A DNA stretch of 64,000 nt from CAIJXB01 sp964455905 (GCA_964455905.1 CAYVYN010000003.1:62001-126000); one strand, 5' to 3'. Positions 43,105-52,759 are shown, counted from the stretch's first letter. Notes: generated from the sequence alone by a model not told the origin. Made by a program: numbers and translations.

Positions 43105-44727
43105 ATGTCTAAAGAAATTATACATAGTTTGACGAAGGGGGCTCTTTCTTTTTTTTGTGGAACGCTTTTTAGCAGGGTTACAGGCCTTATTAGAGATGTT
43201 TCAATGGCTTTTTTTTTAGGAAGCACTCCTTTACTTGCTGCTTTTATGGTGGCTTTTCGTTTTGCGAATTTATTTCGTCGTTTACTTGGAGAAGGGCCTC
43301 TTCCTTCTGGATTCGTTCCTCAATTTGAAGCGATTCGTAAAGATCAGCCTCGAGAGGGGGCGGTGTTTTTTCGAGATGTTTTTTCTTCTCTTTTTGTAGT
43401 CTTATTGGGAGTGATTGTTCTTTTAGAGCTTTGCTTGTTTGGACTTATTCACTCAGGTCTTTTGTCGATGTCTTCCTTGGAGATTGTTGAGCTGACGATG
43501 CTAATGTTGCCAGGGATTCTTTTTATTTGTCTTTATGGTATTTCCTCAGCTCTTTTGCAATGCGAGAAGAAGTTTTTCTTGCCAAGTTTTGCACCTCTTT
43601 TTTTTAATTTAGTTTGGATTTTATCTGTTTGGCTTTTTCGAGATAAAAACTCTTCTTTGGCAGTTTACGCTCTTTCAATTGCTGTTGTAGTCGGTTTTTG
43701 CTTTCAGTTTAGCGTTCTAGTGCCAGCTATTTGGCGTTACATGAGAGCTTTTTTATCTTTAAAAGAGTTGGCAAAATGCTCTTTGTTTTCTAAAGATGTA
43801 CGCTCTATGGCTTCTCCTTTTATTCTTGGTGTGATGGGGATTGCTGGAACTCAAATAAACACTGCTTTAGATGCTGTTTTTGCTAGGTGTGCTTCGTTAG
43901 AAGGGCCTGCTTATTTATGGTATGCAATCCGCATAGAGCAATTGCCTATTGCATTATTTGGAGTGGCCCTTTCTTCTGCTTTATTGCCCCCGTTATCTAG
44001 AGCTCTTTCTGTTAATGATCTAGGCCTTTTTAAGGAATTATTTAACTTCTCTTTTTATAAGACATTGGCTTTTATGTTGCCTTGCACAGTAGCTCTTTTT
44101 GTTTTGTCTTGTTCTGGAGTTAACTTACTGTATGGGAGGGGAGGTTTTTCAGAGGAGGCCACCCTTCAAACTGTTTATTGTCTTTGGGGATATGGAGTGG
44201 GTCTTTTACCGTCAATTTTCGTTCTTTTGATGGCGCCGGCTTTTTATTCTAGAAAGGATTATAAAACACCTATGAGAGCTGTTATTTTTTCGGTGCTTGT
44301 CAACGTTTTTTTGAATGCTCTTTTTGTTTTTGTTTTTAAGTGGGGGGCTTTTAGTATATCTTTAGCAACGAGTCTAGCCTCATGGTGTAATCTTGTTTTT
44401 TTAGTGTTTTATTTAAGAAAACACGATTTGTTACCCGCTTCTCTTTATCAATCGTCTTATAGAGTTCTGCTTGTGTCTTTTTTTTCGGGGCTTTGTGTTT
44501 TTTTTCTTGGTAGTTTTTTTGGGGGAGATCAGACTTTTGCAGTCCTTTTTCAAAAAGGTTCGATCGTGTTTTCCCGCGAATTTACAGAACAAAGTTTCCT
44601 TTTTTTTAGGCAGTTGGGGATTTTTCTTGTTTCTTTAGTTGTTCTTTCTTGGATTTTTCAGGTAGAAGAAATTTTATCTATTTTAAAAATTCCATCTAAA
44701 AAGAAAGTGATTAAAGGGATTGATTGA
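43105..44727 (+). CDS. murJ: Lipid II flippase MurJ (MviN)
   Basis: 540-residue polytopic inner-membrane protein of the MOP superfamily with about 14 hydrophobic segments. The start SKEIIHSLTKGALSFFCGTL, then RVTGLIRDVSMAFFLGSTPL, is diagnostic for MviN/MurJ. So are RFANLFRRLLGEGPLPSGFV and NLLYGRGGFSEEATLQTV. It moves lipid II across the membrane for peptidoglycan synthesis, which Chlamydiae use mainly at division. The start at 43105 has AAGGAGGGGG upstream. It is followed after 56 bases by the first kinase-like gene, which may be separately expressed. Confidence 0.95.
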   Translation: MSKEIIHSLTKGALSFFCGTLFSRVTGLIRDVSMAFFLGSTPLLAAFMVAFRFANLFRRLLGEGPLPSGFVPQFEAIRKDQPREGAVFFRDVFSSLFVVLLGVIVLLELCLFGLIHSGLLSMSSLEIVELTMLMLPGILFICLYGISSALLQCEKKFFLPSFAPLFFNLVWILSVWLFRDKNSSLAVYALSIAVVVGFCFQFSVLVPAIWRYMRAFLSLKELAKCSLFSKDVRSMASPFILGVMGIAGTQINTALDAVFARCASLEGPAYLWYAIRIEQLPIALFGVALSSALLPPLSRALSVNDLGLFKELFNFSFYKTLAFMLPCTVALFVLSCSGVNLLYGRGGFSEEATLQTVYCLWGYGVGLLPSIFVLLMAPAFYSRKDYKTPMRAVIFSVLVNVFLNALFVFVFKWGAFSISLATSLASWCNLVFLVFYLRKHDLLPASLYQSSYRVLLVSFFSGLCVFFLGSFFGGDQTFAVLFQKGSIVFSREFTEQSFLFFRQLGIFLVSLVVLSWIFQVEEILSILKIPSKKKVIKGID

Positions 44728-44783
44728 GCTTTTTATTTATTTTATGTATAGTTTGCCTATATTTAATTTAACAGGATTTTCTT

Positions 44784-46346
44784 TTGTATTTTTCTTTTTC
44801 TAAGAAGGTTTCTCCTGAGCAGGCCTTCGCTGAGTTGGATTTATTGAAAGCGAGGCCTCAAAGAGGACTTTTAGGCTTTGGAAACGTTTCGCTGTTACTT
44901 CCTAACACAATGCAAACAGAAAATCATGTATTGGCAATTAGTTTTAAGGCACATTCCGTTGTTTTAGCGCGTATTTTAGAATATGCTTCATTTAGGATTT
45001 CTAATAATTATTACGTCCTCCTTCCTGTAGTCTTTGAAGGGGATCATAAGCCTCGACGTATTTATTTAGAGGTGAATCATGCGGTTTCTCAGCTGCTTTC
45101 TTCTGAAGAAAAATTGCGCAATTCTATTGAAGATTTGAGTTATTGGCGCAGTCGGATAGTCACTATTACAGATGCAGTTGAGCTTGTTTATCAATCTTTA
45201 AAAAATAACTCTAAAAGAACTATTTATAGTAATGTTGTTGCTGCTTATAAAGAGGCTTTGAAGAAAGATATCTCTTTAAAAAAAACTAATTGTTTTATTG
45301 TGAAGGTTGGGTTCGTATCCATTTGGAAGAATTCTGAGGGGAGTTTGGAACCCATATATGAAATCAGCTGTATGGGGCAAGGGGGCTTTGGTTCAGTATT
45401 TCAGATTTGCTCTTTTGTTAATGTTAAGCTAACCGCTTTGAAAAAAGCCCACGAAACAAAACGTGGAGAAGGGGTTAACAAAGTTGCTTTAGCTTTAATG
45501 AACCATCAAAAGGTTAACTCAGAGAAAACATCGAATCTGTTGAAGATCAATCGAATTATAGAAAGAGATTCTTCATATGATGAAGAGTATGAGCTTGCTG
45601 TTTCTGATATTGGTTCTAAAATACAGACATATAATCTAGAGAAAAAAAATAAATTATTTTCTTCTGTTATTTGTGCTATAGAAGAATTTCAGGAGCTTGG
45701 TTTTTTATATTTAGATTTAAAACCTTCAAATGTGCTTTATAGCCAAAATTCGGAGGGACAGGTTCTTTTTAAGCTAGGCGATTTTGATGAGACCTCACCT
45801 TGTATAAAAGATATAGAAGGCTTTAAATTATGGGCTAAAAGTAGCAGGTATATATCTCACACGAAACAGTATTACATCGAAAAAGAATTTTACGTGTTAA
45901 TTGTGTTGAAACTTTTAGCGAAGACGATGATTTCGTCTGATTTTGAAAAAATAAAAACCGTTTTTGAGGGAGTAGATCCCATTATTCGAAAATTTATAGA
46001 CCCTGAATGTTTTTTTTCTTTAAAGTCACTTGGTGAACAAGAAATGCAAGAGGAGTTTATAGAGTTAGTCTTTTCTCTTTTCAAGGAAAAAGGAGAAAGT
46101 ATAGTTGTTTTTCAGCTAGGGGTCTTTTTTTGTTTTTGTCTTACTTTTTCTTTTCCTTATCAATCTTTTGGTGTTGCTCGGGACTATTGTCAAGTTGTTT
46201 TAGGAGGTGTTGAAGTTATTAAACAAAATTTGGAATCGTTTAATCCCAAAAATCAAAAAATAAACGAGATGATTTTAAGTATGCTTGACCCTGATCCCGC
46301 TCTTAGACCTCGGTTTTCCAAGGTGAAAGATTTTTTTATGATTTAG
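44784..46346 (+). CDS. Kinase-like protein with shared N-terminal domain, family member 1
   Basis: 520 residues starting at TTG 44784 with AGGA about 9 bases upstream. The N-terminal domain (about residues 1-150) contains RIYLEVNHAVSQLLSSEEKL, matching the two following genes. The kinase domain starts near residue 198 with glycine loop MGQGGFGSVFQI and lysine strand LTALKKA. The catalytic loop is GFLYLDLKPSNVLY (HRD replaced by LD, but Asp, Lys and Asn kept), and the DFG position is LGDFDETS. The alpha-C Glu is not evident. It is the most divergent of the three tandem members and may be weakly active. No signal peptide. Host-directed secretion is possible but unproven. Confidence 0.7.
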   Translation: MYFSFSKKVSPEQAFAELDLLKARPQRGLLGFGNVSLLLPNTMQTENHVLAISFKAHSVVLARILEYASFRISNNYYVLLPVVFEGDHKPRRIYLEVNHAVSQLLSSEEKLRNSIEDLSYWRSRIVTITDAVELVYQSLKNNSKRTIYSNVVAAYKEALKKDISLKKTNCFIVKVGFVSIWKNSEGSLEPIYEISCMGQGGFGSVFQICSFVNVKLTALKKAHETKRGEGVNKVALALMNHQKVNSEKTSNLLKINRIIERDSSYDEEYELAVSDIGSKIQTYNLEKKNKLFSSVICAIEEFQELGFLYLDLKPSNVLYSQNSEGQVLFKLGDFDETSPCIKDIEGFKLWAKSSRYISHTKQYYIEKEFYVLIVLKLLAKTMISSDFEKIKTVFEGVDPIIRKFIDPECFFSLKSLGEQEMQEEFIELVFSLFKEKGESIVVFQLGVFFCFCLTFSFPYQSFGVARDYCQVVLGGVEVIKQNLESFNPKNQKINEMILSMLDPDPALRPRFSKVKDFFMI

Positions 46347-46727
46347 GTTGAACGATTTTTATTTTTATTATATATTCTATTGTGTATTATAAATTTTAAT
46401 GAGGAGTGTGTGGGTTTGTTCACTTTCCAAGTGTTTTATTTGGAGGTTATTAAGCGCTTTTATCGAGAGGGGATTGAGAATTCAGTTTTTTAACAATCCA
46501 TATTTTGGTGTTTAGCCTACAGGAATCGGCAAAAGATCGTTTGGTAGAGTCTTGGCTGTCAGGTATCATGACTTTGGTTCGGCTTGCTTTAATTTAGAAG
46601 TGAAAGTTGAAATCTCTAATCATCGAAAAATAAGGAAGCAAGTTTAAAAGACCAAAAGCATACCTAGCTGAAACGTTTAAGGATTTTGTGAAACAAGAAC
46701 CGACTTACCAATTAAGGAAAGGATAGA
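46347..46727 (+). other. 381-base spacer between kinase-like genes 1 and 2
   Basis: No gene is recognised here. The left end holds a promoter-like pair, after which about 340 bases could form a long untranslated leader. Short frames are broken by stops in every direction I checked by eye, and no tRNA cloverleaf or clear hairpin was seen. GC content appears close to that of the flanks. A decayed piece of another family member or a small RNA cannot be excluded. Confidence 0.4.
46348..46376 (+). promoter_or_regulatory. Predicted promoter upstream of kinase-like genes 2 and 3
   Basis: TTGAAC (46348-46353), a 17-base spacer made almost wholly of A and T, and TATATT (46371-46376). It begins two bases after the stop of gene 1. 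The AT-rich spacer is typical of chlamydial housekeeping promoters. Confidence 0.48.
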
Positions 46728-48299
46728 ATGATGGATTCGGTGCCAAAAAAACTGCCGGACGCATATCTTAAGATTCAAAGCGCGTTGGAAACACCGAAAA
46801 TTGTTATTATTGTTCCTTATTCTAACGGTTCGGACAATATTCAAATCGAAATAGCTTGTAAGCTGTACTCTCTTGGAGTTCACACCCTATTAGATTCTTT
46901 TAGATCTGATAAAACAAAAAACCACACCTATATGTCCGTTAGGCTCCCTCTAGAACCTTTTGGTGAGCGCACACTTTATATCAAGGTGGATAATGCAGCA
47001 AAAAGACTTTTTACTACTCCTCAAGAGATACGAGATAATCAGTTTGATTTTTATCCGTATTTAATGAAAAAAGCGCAAGAGGTTGCTGATGCTATTGAAA
47101 GGGTACATCAAGCTGATACTAGTGTTGAAAAGAGCATTTTGTATGATGAGGCGGTAGCAGCCCATAAGGTTGCTTTAGCGATGTTTAAAAATAAAAAGTT
47201 TGAGCCTGGTGAAATAAAAGAGGTTGACGGCTGCAGGTTTTTAAATGCAGATAACAAGGTAGTGTTGTTTGAACGTAAAGCTGGAAAAATAGGAAGCGGT
47301 GGAAGCGGTGTTGTTTACAGGGTTGTTGATTTTGCTACAGGGAGGGTTAGCGCCTTAAAACAGTTTTACCCAGACAGAAAATCAGATGAAGCTATGGTAT
47401 CAAAAGAAATTATAGATAGAGGTGGGATCTATGGGGTTCAAGATTTTCTCGTTGTTCCGCATTCAGTGGAGTATTTATCGAGGAGCTGTTTAGGTTCGTA
47501 TTCAGAAGTTCGAAGTAAACTCTATTCAATGGATGCTTGTTCCAAAGTAATGAATAGAGCAGTGAATCCAGTTCCTCTTGGCGTTATATTAAAGGAGTGT
47601 TTTCAGTTAGTTTCAGGGGTACGGAATTTAGAGAATCAGCTTGGAAGAATTCATTTAGATCTGAAGCTCGAGAATTTTTTATGTTTAGGCGACGGGGAGA
47701 TGGTAGTTGCTGATTTGGCGAATTTGCCCTTAGTTAGCTCTGTAGAAGATTGGTTACGTTACATCCAGGGCAATCCCAATTTGGTTTATACAAAAAACTA
47801 TAATGTAGAGCAAGACATGAGAGAGCTGCGTTGGATTGCAAGGAGTGCTAAGCTTTGTAACGAAGGAAGGTTGTCTGAGGATTCCGTTGTAGAGTTTTTG
47901 GATTCTATGCCGGATGGTTTTTTAACATATGGCGAAAAGTTGAAGCTTAGAGTAGGGGATGTTTTTGATTCCTCGTTGCTGTTAAAGTTTAATACTCATC
48001 TATTTAAATTATATAAACAAAATGCTGAACAAATAGCTGTATTTCAGCTCGGGAATGCTTTTTATAGTATGATACGTAATGATGAGGCGGTGTACGCTCG
48101 AAATAATAGGGGGTATGCGCGTTTAGATTTCGCCCGTTATTTAACCATAAAAAGGACTTTAATAAATATATTGAGTCCTTATGAACAAGAAGCTTTGACT
48201 ATTGCTTGTATGTTAGACCCAAATAAAAAGCTTAGGCCTTCTATAGTAGAAGTTCAGCAGGTCTTGGAAAGACTTTGGATGGCGTTTTTAGTTTCTTAG
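46728..48299 (+). CDS. Kinase-like protein with shared N-terminal domain, family member 2
   Basis: 523 residues; ATG at 46728 after GGAAAGGAT. The N-terminal domain reads IEIACKLYSLGVHTLLDSFR then TLYIKVDNAAKRLFTTPQEI, closely parallel to member 3. The kinase domain starts near residue 189 with KIGSGGSGVVYRVVDFATGR and lysine SALKQF. The alpha-C region has SKEIIDRGGIYGVQDF, the catalytic loop is GRIHLDLKLENFLC, and the DFG position reads VVADLANLP (DLA). Asp, Lys and Asn of the active site are present, the DFG Gly is lost. The C-terminal helix SIVEVQQVLERLW resembles kinase lobe ends. It lies 23 bases before member 3. Confidence 0.75.
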   Translation: MMDSVPKKLPDAYLKIQSALETPKIVIIVPYSNGSDNIQIEIACKLYSLGVHTLLDSFRSDKTKNHTYMSVRLPLEPFGERTLYIKVDNAAKRLFTTPQEIRDNQFDFYPYLMKKAQEVADAIERVHQADTSVEKSILYDEAVAAHKVALAMFKNKKFEPGEIKEVDGCRFLNADNKVVLFERKAGKIGSGGSGVVYRVVDFATGRVSALKQFYPDRKSDEAMVSKEIIDRGGIYGVQDFLVVPHSVEYLSRSCLGSYSEVRSKLYSMDACSKVMNRAVNPVPLGVILKECFQLVSGVRNLENQLGRIHLDLKLENFLCLGDGEMVVADLANLPLVSSVEDWLRYIQGNPNLVYTKNYNVEQDMRELRWIARSAKLCNEGRLSEDSVVEFLDSMPDGFLTYGEKLKLRVGDVFDSSLLLKFNTHLFKLYKQNAEQIAVFQLGNAFYSMIRNDEAVYARNNRGYARLDFARYLTIKRTLINILSPYEQEALTIACMLDPNKKLRPSIVEVQQVLERLWMAFLVS

Positions 48300-48322
48300 A
48301 ATTTTGAACTTATGGAGTGGTA

Positions 48323-49942
48323 ATGTCTATGGATAGGGTCTCGTCGTTTTCTCAAGAAGGAGTTTCCTCTCAACTGGCGCTGAAAGTTGAGGGCTCTTTT
48401 GTCAGTTTTTTTGAGGGACGAAGGCTTGAAATAATTCCCACTCCTCCAAGTGGTGATTCAAACGATGTAGTTATTTCTGTAGCTTGTAAGATTTATTCTT
48501 TTGGTATCCACACAGTATTGGATTTTTTTTTAGGAAACACTCAGGAAAGCACTTATATCCCTGTGCAAGTTTCTTTGCCGGGTAAGGATGGATTGACTAC
48601 GATTTATATTAAAGTAGATAGCGCGGCTAAAAGACTGTTTTCTTCTTCGGAAGAAATACGAAGCCAGGAAAGTTTTCAAGATTATTTAGAAAATAAAACA
48701 GCGGAAGTCTGGGGGCAGATTGATAGAATTCACAGCGCGGCCGACTCGGATAAGGTGTCAAAATCAGATCTCTATAGTACTGCGATCACTGTGCAAGTTA
48801 CTGCTTTGAAAAACGTAAAGAAGGGTATTTTTCAAGAAGGAGATGTACAAAAGATAGATCGTTATACGGTGTTATGTCAGAACAACAAAATAATTTTGAT
48901 TGAAGTAGAGATAGGGAAATTGGGAAAAGGAACGTTTGGTACTGTTTATAAGGTTGTTGACGTTTCAACGGGGGCAGTTAACGCTTTAAAGAGAATCTCT
49001 AGAAGGTTTTCTTCTGACGAGCCTGAATTGGCTAGAGAGATTGTAAATCGAGATAAGCCTATTTTCGGAGTTCAGGAGTTTATTAAGGCTCCATTTGCCG
49101 TCGAGGATTTGAAAACTGGTGTAAAAGTCGAAGGGTCAGTAGTTCGAAGTAAACTGTATAAGTCAGATGCTTTTAGCAAAGTAGTCAAAAGGCAATCTGC
49201 TCCTGTTAAAACTACTATCGTTTTACAAGAATGTTCAAGATTGATTACAGGATTAAATAATTTACAAAAAGAATTAGGTAGAATTCATATAGACTTAAAA
49301 CTCCAAAATTTTCTTTGTTTAGAAGATGGAGAAATGGTTGTAGCAGATCTCGGCGATTTGCCAAAAGTTGCATCTAAGGAAGCTTGGGTAAAGGCTATTT
49401 TTCAAAATCGGTTAATCCATGCCTATACAGCTAGATTCACACCTGAAGAAGAAATTTCTTCCTTGAAACTCTTTAAGGAGAGTATTGTTCGTGTTCGACA
49501 AGAAAAGTTCAATCGGCCTCCGGATATGGTTTTTTTGAAAGAAGCTATTTCGTTGTTTGGAGTGACAATTTCAAAAGAAGAACGAGCAATCCTAGAAAAA
49601 GGGCGTTTGCCACAAGGGTTGGAAGATAAGTTTCAAGAGGCTGCTTTTAAAAAGTATCAAGAAGTATCTGAAAAAATTGCTGTATTTCAGATGGGGTATG
49701 CTTTTTATCAACTTATTTGTGACAATACATCTCCCTACCCTAGATTAGAAGATAGCCGGCATCCAAATTTAAACGAAAATCAACTATCTAATATTTTGAA
49801 AGAGTTACAATTAAAAATGCCAGACGATCCTCTTGCAGCAAAGGTTATTAGTGATATGCTACATCCTAATCCTGCAAAAAGAGCCTCTATAGAAGAGGTT
49901 AGGCAGGTTTTAGAGAAGTATTTAAATTTTCACTCTAGCTAA
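48323..49942 (+). CDS. Kinase-like protein with shared N-terminal domain, family member 3
   Basis: 539 residues. ATG at 48323 is preferred over GTG 48317 because GGAG lies 5 bases upstream. The N-terminal domain has ISVACKIYSFGIHTVLDFFL and TIYIKVDSAAKRLFSSSEEI. The kinase domain begins near residue 198: KLGKGTFGTVYKVVDVSTGA, lysine VNALKRIS, REIVNRDKPIFGVQEF, catalytic loop GRIHIDLKLQNFLC and VVADLGDLP (DLG), the most complete active site of the three. An FTPEEEISSLKLF segment may correspond to the APE helix. It was probably produced by tandem duplication with member 2, to which it aligns over its whole length. Confidence 0.78.
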   Translation: MSMDRVSSFSQEGVSSQLALKVEGSFVSFFEGRRLEIIPTPPSGDSNDVVISVACKIYSFGIHTVLDFFLGNTQESTYIPVQVSLPGKDGLTTIYIKVDSAAKRLFSSSEEIRSQESFQDYLENKTAEVWGQIDRIHSAADSDKVSKSDLYSTAITVQVTALKNVKKGIFQEGDVQKIDRYTVLCQNNKIILIEVEIGKLGKGTFGTVYKVVDVSTGAVNALKRISRRFSSDEPELAREIVNRDKPIFGVQEFIKAPFAVEDLKTGVKVEGSVVRSKLYKSDAFSKVVKRQSAPVKTTIVLQECSRLITGLNNLQKELGRIHIDLKLQNFLCLEDGEMVVADLGDLPKVASKEAWVKAIFQNRLIHAYTARFTPEEEISSLKLFKESIVRVRQEKFNRPPDMVFLKEAISLFGVTISKEERAILEKGRLPQGLEDKFQEAAFKKYQEVSEKIAVFQMGYAFYQLICDNTSPYPRLEDSRHPNLNENQLSNILKELQLKMPDDPLAAKVISDMLHPNPAKRASIEEVRQVLEKYLNFHSS

Positions 49943-50001
49943 TAGTGTTTTCTTGTTAGAATTACTTTTAGATCTTTAGAGTTCTGTGGGGAAAAAGCTT
50001 T

Positions 50002-50030
50002 TTGATTTTAACACTCTTTTTCGGCATGAT
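50002..50030 (+). promoter_or_regulatory. Possible promoter of the acyltransferase fusion gene
   Basis: TTGATT (50002-50007), a 17-base spacer and CATGAT (50025-50030), four of six matches in each hexamer, ending 30 bases before the start codon. Confidence 0.38.
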
Positions 50031-50059
50031 AGATTCTTTTAAAGAGGAGAAATTTGTTC

Positions 50060-52759
50060 ATGGGACCTGTGCATCGTTTCTTTTTTAGTTTTTTTTGCCG
50101 GATTGTCCGCCTTTTGCTTTCTTTAAGGTATCAGATCGAGTTGAAGGGATTAGAGGATGTTTTAGCTTTAAAGAAGGGTAAAAGTGGTTTTCTTTTTCTA
50201 CCTAACCATCCAGCTGAAATTGATCCTATTATTGTTATGTCTATCTTAGGTCCTCATTTTTTCCCAAGGAGCATTATAGTAGAGCACTTTTATCAGCTTA
50301 AAGGTTTTAAGAAAATTTTAGACTATGGACGGGTTGTTCCAGTTCCTTCTATGGAAGAGAAAGCGAATAAGTGGAAGAAAAAAGAATTATCTAAAACTTT
50401 TTCTTATATTAAAGAACGTTTAGCGGCTGGTGAGAATTTTATGATTTATCCGGCAGGTAAGTTGAAGCGTTCTGGTATAGAGAAAATAGGGGGAGCTTCT
50501 TTTGTTCACGCCTTAGTTTCGGAAAAGCCGGATATTCCCTTAGTATTAGTGAGAACAACAGGACTTTGGGGTAGTAGTTTTTCTGTCGCTAAAACAGGTA
50601 GCACTCCAGCTTTTGGCAAAACGCTCTTTTTTAGTTTTAAGGTTGTTTTAAAGAATCTTTTTCTTTTTGTTCCTAAAAGGAATTTGGTCATAGAACTGAA
50701 TGCCCATCCAGCTATTCCTAAAAATGAAGGGAGGTTAGAATTTAATCGAGCATTAGAGATTTGGTATAATCAATATCCCGGAGAAGAGGAGCCTCTTTTA
50801 CAAGTCCCGTATGCTTTTTGGAGTAAAAAATTAGAGCCTATTTTTCAGACACGTCTGGAAGTTGAACAAAGGGAATTTCAATCTTGCCCAAAGATTAAAG
50901 AAGAGGTTATTTCTTATTTATCTCAACTTTCTAAAATGCCAAAGGAGAAAATTATAGAAGAAGCTGATTTAGCTTTTGATCTTGGATTAGATTCTTTAGA
51001 TATCGCTGAAGTTCATGGCTTTTTAGATAAGAAATATGATGCTGCAGGTACTCCATTAGGGGACCTTAAGAAAGTTAATGATGTTTTAAGAGCTATTGCT
51101 GAAAAGAAATTTGTTGAGCCTCTTTTAGAAAAAGAGCAAGCAGAAATTTCTCAAAAACGAATGAGAGGCTGGTTTGAGAAAAAACGGCAGGAGCCTTCTG
51201 TAGCTCCGGGAAATACTATTCCAGAGGTTTTTTTAAATTGCGCAAAGAAAATGAGTTCTTCGATTGCGTGTGCAGACGAACGGAGTGGTAGTCTTTCGTA
51301 TTTTAAGGTGAAGGTTTCCGCCTTGATTTTAGCTGAGGAGTTTCGTTCTTTGCCGGGGGATAGGATTGCTGTTCTTTTGCCTTCTTCTGTAGCTACCTAT
51401 ATTACGATTTTGGCTCTTCTTCTAGCTGGCAAGGTTCCTGTAATGTTAAATTGGACGGCAGGGAAAAATGCGTTAAATCATGCCTTAAAAATAGGACAAT
51501 TTCAAGTTGCTTTAACTTCTAAAAAGTTTTTGGATAAAATTCATTTAGAAGACTTGGGTGAAATTGAAGAGATTTTTGTTTTTTTAGAGGAAGTTAAAGA
51601 CTCCTTAACTTTTACAAAAAAAATTGGAGCTTTTAAGAAAAGCTTTATGTCGACCTCTGCCCTATTGAAAAACTTAGGCTTGTCGTCAGACCCAGATAAA
51701 ATGGCAGTTTTGCTTTTTACTAGCGGCAGTGAATCCATGCCTAAGGCCGTTCCTTTAACGCATAGACATCTTCTAGAAAATCAAAGGGGGGCTTTTCCTT
51801 TTTCTCGATTTACCGCTAATGATTCTTTGTATGGTGTCCTGCCTCCTTTTCACTCTTTTGGATTTTCTTTAACAGGATTACTTCCTCTTTTATGTGGACT
51901 TAAAGTGTTTTATGCCCCAGATCCAACAGACAGTTATAAGATGGCATTTGATATAGAAAAGATGAAGCTGACAGTTGTTTGTTTAGCGCCTAGCTTTATT
52001 CGTTCCCTTTTTGCAGCAGCACAACTTAGTCAGCTAAAAACTTTAACAGCGGTGATCTCGGGAGCTGAAAAATATCCTCCAGAGCTACCTCTTTTTGTAA
52101 AAGAGAATCTACCTTTTGCTGATTGGATTGAAGGGTACGGAATCACTGAGTGTTCTCCAGTAGTGACACTACATAGAAGAGGAACTAAAAATGCAGGGGT
52201 TGGTAAGCCTTTGCCTGGGATTAGCCTTTGTACTGTAGATCCTGAAACACTAGAGGTATTGCCTTCGGGATCTGAAGGGGAAATTTGTATTCACGGACCT
52301 AGTGTTTTTAATGGGTACTTAGGGTTAGAAAACGTGAATCCATTTTTATGGATAGAAAGCGAGAGGTGGTATAGGTCTGGGGATCTTGGTTATATAGATA
52401 ATGAAGGAAATCTCCATATTACAGACAGGTTAAAACGCACCGTAAAAATTGGGGGGGAAATGGTTTCCCTTCATTCGATAGAGCTTGAAATTGAGCGGCT
52501 AGCTAAGGAAAATGATTGGCCTAGAAAAGAAGGCTTGCCTTCTTTTGCTGTACTTCCTGTAAAAGGTGAAAAACCTTCTCTTGTCTTATTTGCTATTGGC
52601 CCTATTACTGAAGAAGAGGTGAATCATGCCTTACGCGAATCTGGATCTGGGAGAATTATAAAGATTTCTAAGATAGTTCAGGTTTCAGAAATTCCTCTAA
52701 CAGGAACAGGAAAAATACATTATAGATCGCTAGAAGTGATGTTAAAGGAGATAGCATGA
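50060..52759 (+). CDS. Acyltransferase / ACP-like / acyl-AMP ligase fusion (Aas-like)
   Basis: 899 residues with three domains. Residues about 1-230 form a PlsC-type acyltransferase with FLPNHPAEIDPI (HX4D). Residues about 280-360 hold an acyl-carrier-like unit with LAFDLGLDSLDIAEVHGFL; the Ser in LDSL would carry phosphopantetheine. From residue 400 on comes an AMP-dependent acyl ligase: VLLFTSGSESMPKAVPLTHR, WIEGYGITECSPV, YRSGDLGYIDNEGNLHITDR and the C-terminal lysine in LTGTGKIHYRSL. Like Aas, it should activate free fatty acids and acylate lysophospholipid at the inner membrane, but with a built-in carrier domain. The start could also be TTG 50054. The stop overlaps cysS by 4 bases. Confidence 0.85.
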   Translation: MGPVHRFFFSFFCRIVRLLLSLRYQIELKGLEDVLALKKGKSGFLFLPNHPAEIDPIIVMSILGPHFFPRSIIVEHFYQLKGFKKILDYGRVVPVPSMEEKANKWKKKELSKTFSYIKERLAAGENFMIYPAGKLKRSGIEKIGGASFVHALVSEKPDIPLVLVRTTGLWGSSFSVAKTGSTPAFGKTLFFSFKVVLKNLFLFVPKRNLVIELNAHPAIPKNEGRLEFNRALEIWYNQYPGEEEPLLQVPYAFWSKKLEPIFQTRLEVEQREFQSCPKIKEEVISYLSQLSKMPKEKIIEEADLAFDLGLDSLDIAEVHGFLDKKYDAAGTPLGDLKKVNDVLRAIAEKKFVEPLLEKEQAEISQKRMRGWFEKKRQEPSVAPGNTIPEVFLNCAKKMSSSIACADERSGSLSYFKVKVSALILAEEFRSLPGDRIAVLLPSSVATYITILALLLAGKVPVMLNWTAGKNALNHALKIGQFQVALTSKKFLDKIHLEDLGEIEEIFVFLEEVKDSLTFTKKIGAFKKSFMSTSALLKNLGLSSDPDKMAVLLFTSGSESMPKAVPLTHRHLLENQRGAFPFSRFTANDSLYGVLPPFHSFGFSLTGLLPLLCGLKVFYAPDPTDSYKMAFDIEKMKLTVVCLAPSFIRSLFAAAQLSQLKTLTAVISGAEKYPPELPLFVKENLPFADWIEGYGITECSPVVTLHRRGTKNAGVGKPLPGISLCTVDPETLEVLPSGSEGEICIHGPSVFNGYLGLENVNPFLWIESERWYRSGDLGYIDNEGNLHITDRLKRTVKIGGEMVSLHSIELEIERLAKENDWPRKEGLPSFAVLPVKGEKPSLVLFAIGPITEEEVNHALRESGSGRIIKISKIVQVSEIPLTGTGKIHYRSLEVMLKEIA

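Noticed and set aside
46677..46883. 68-codon minus-strand open frame reaching into the spacer
   Set aside because: Mostly antisense to kinase-like gene 2, without ribosome site.
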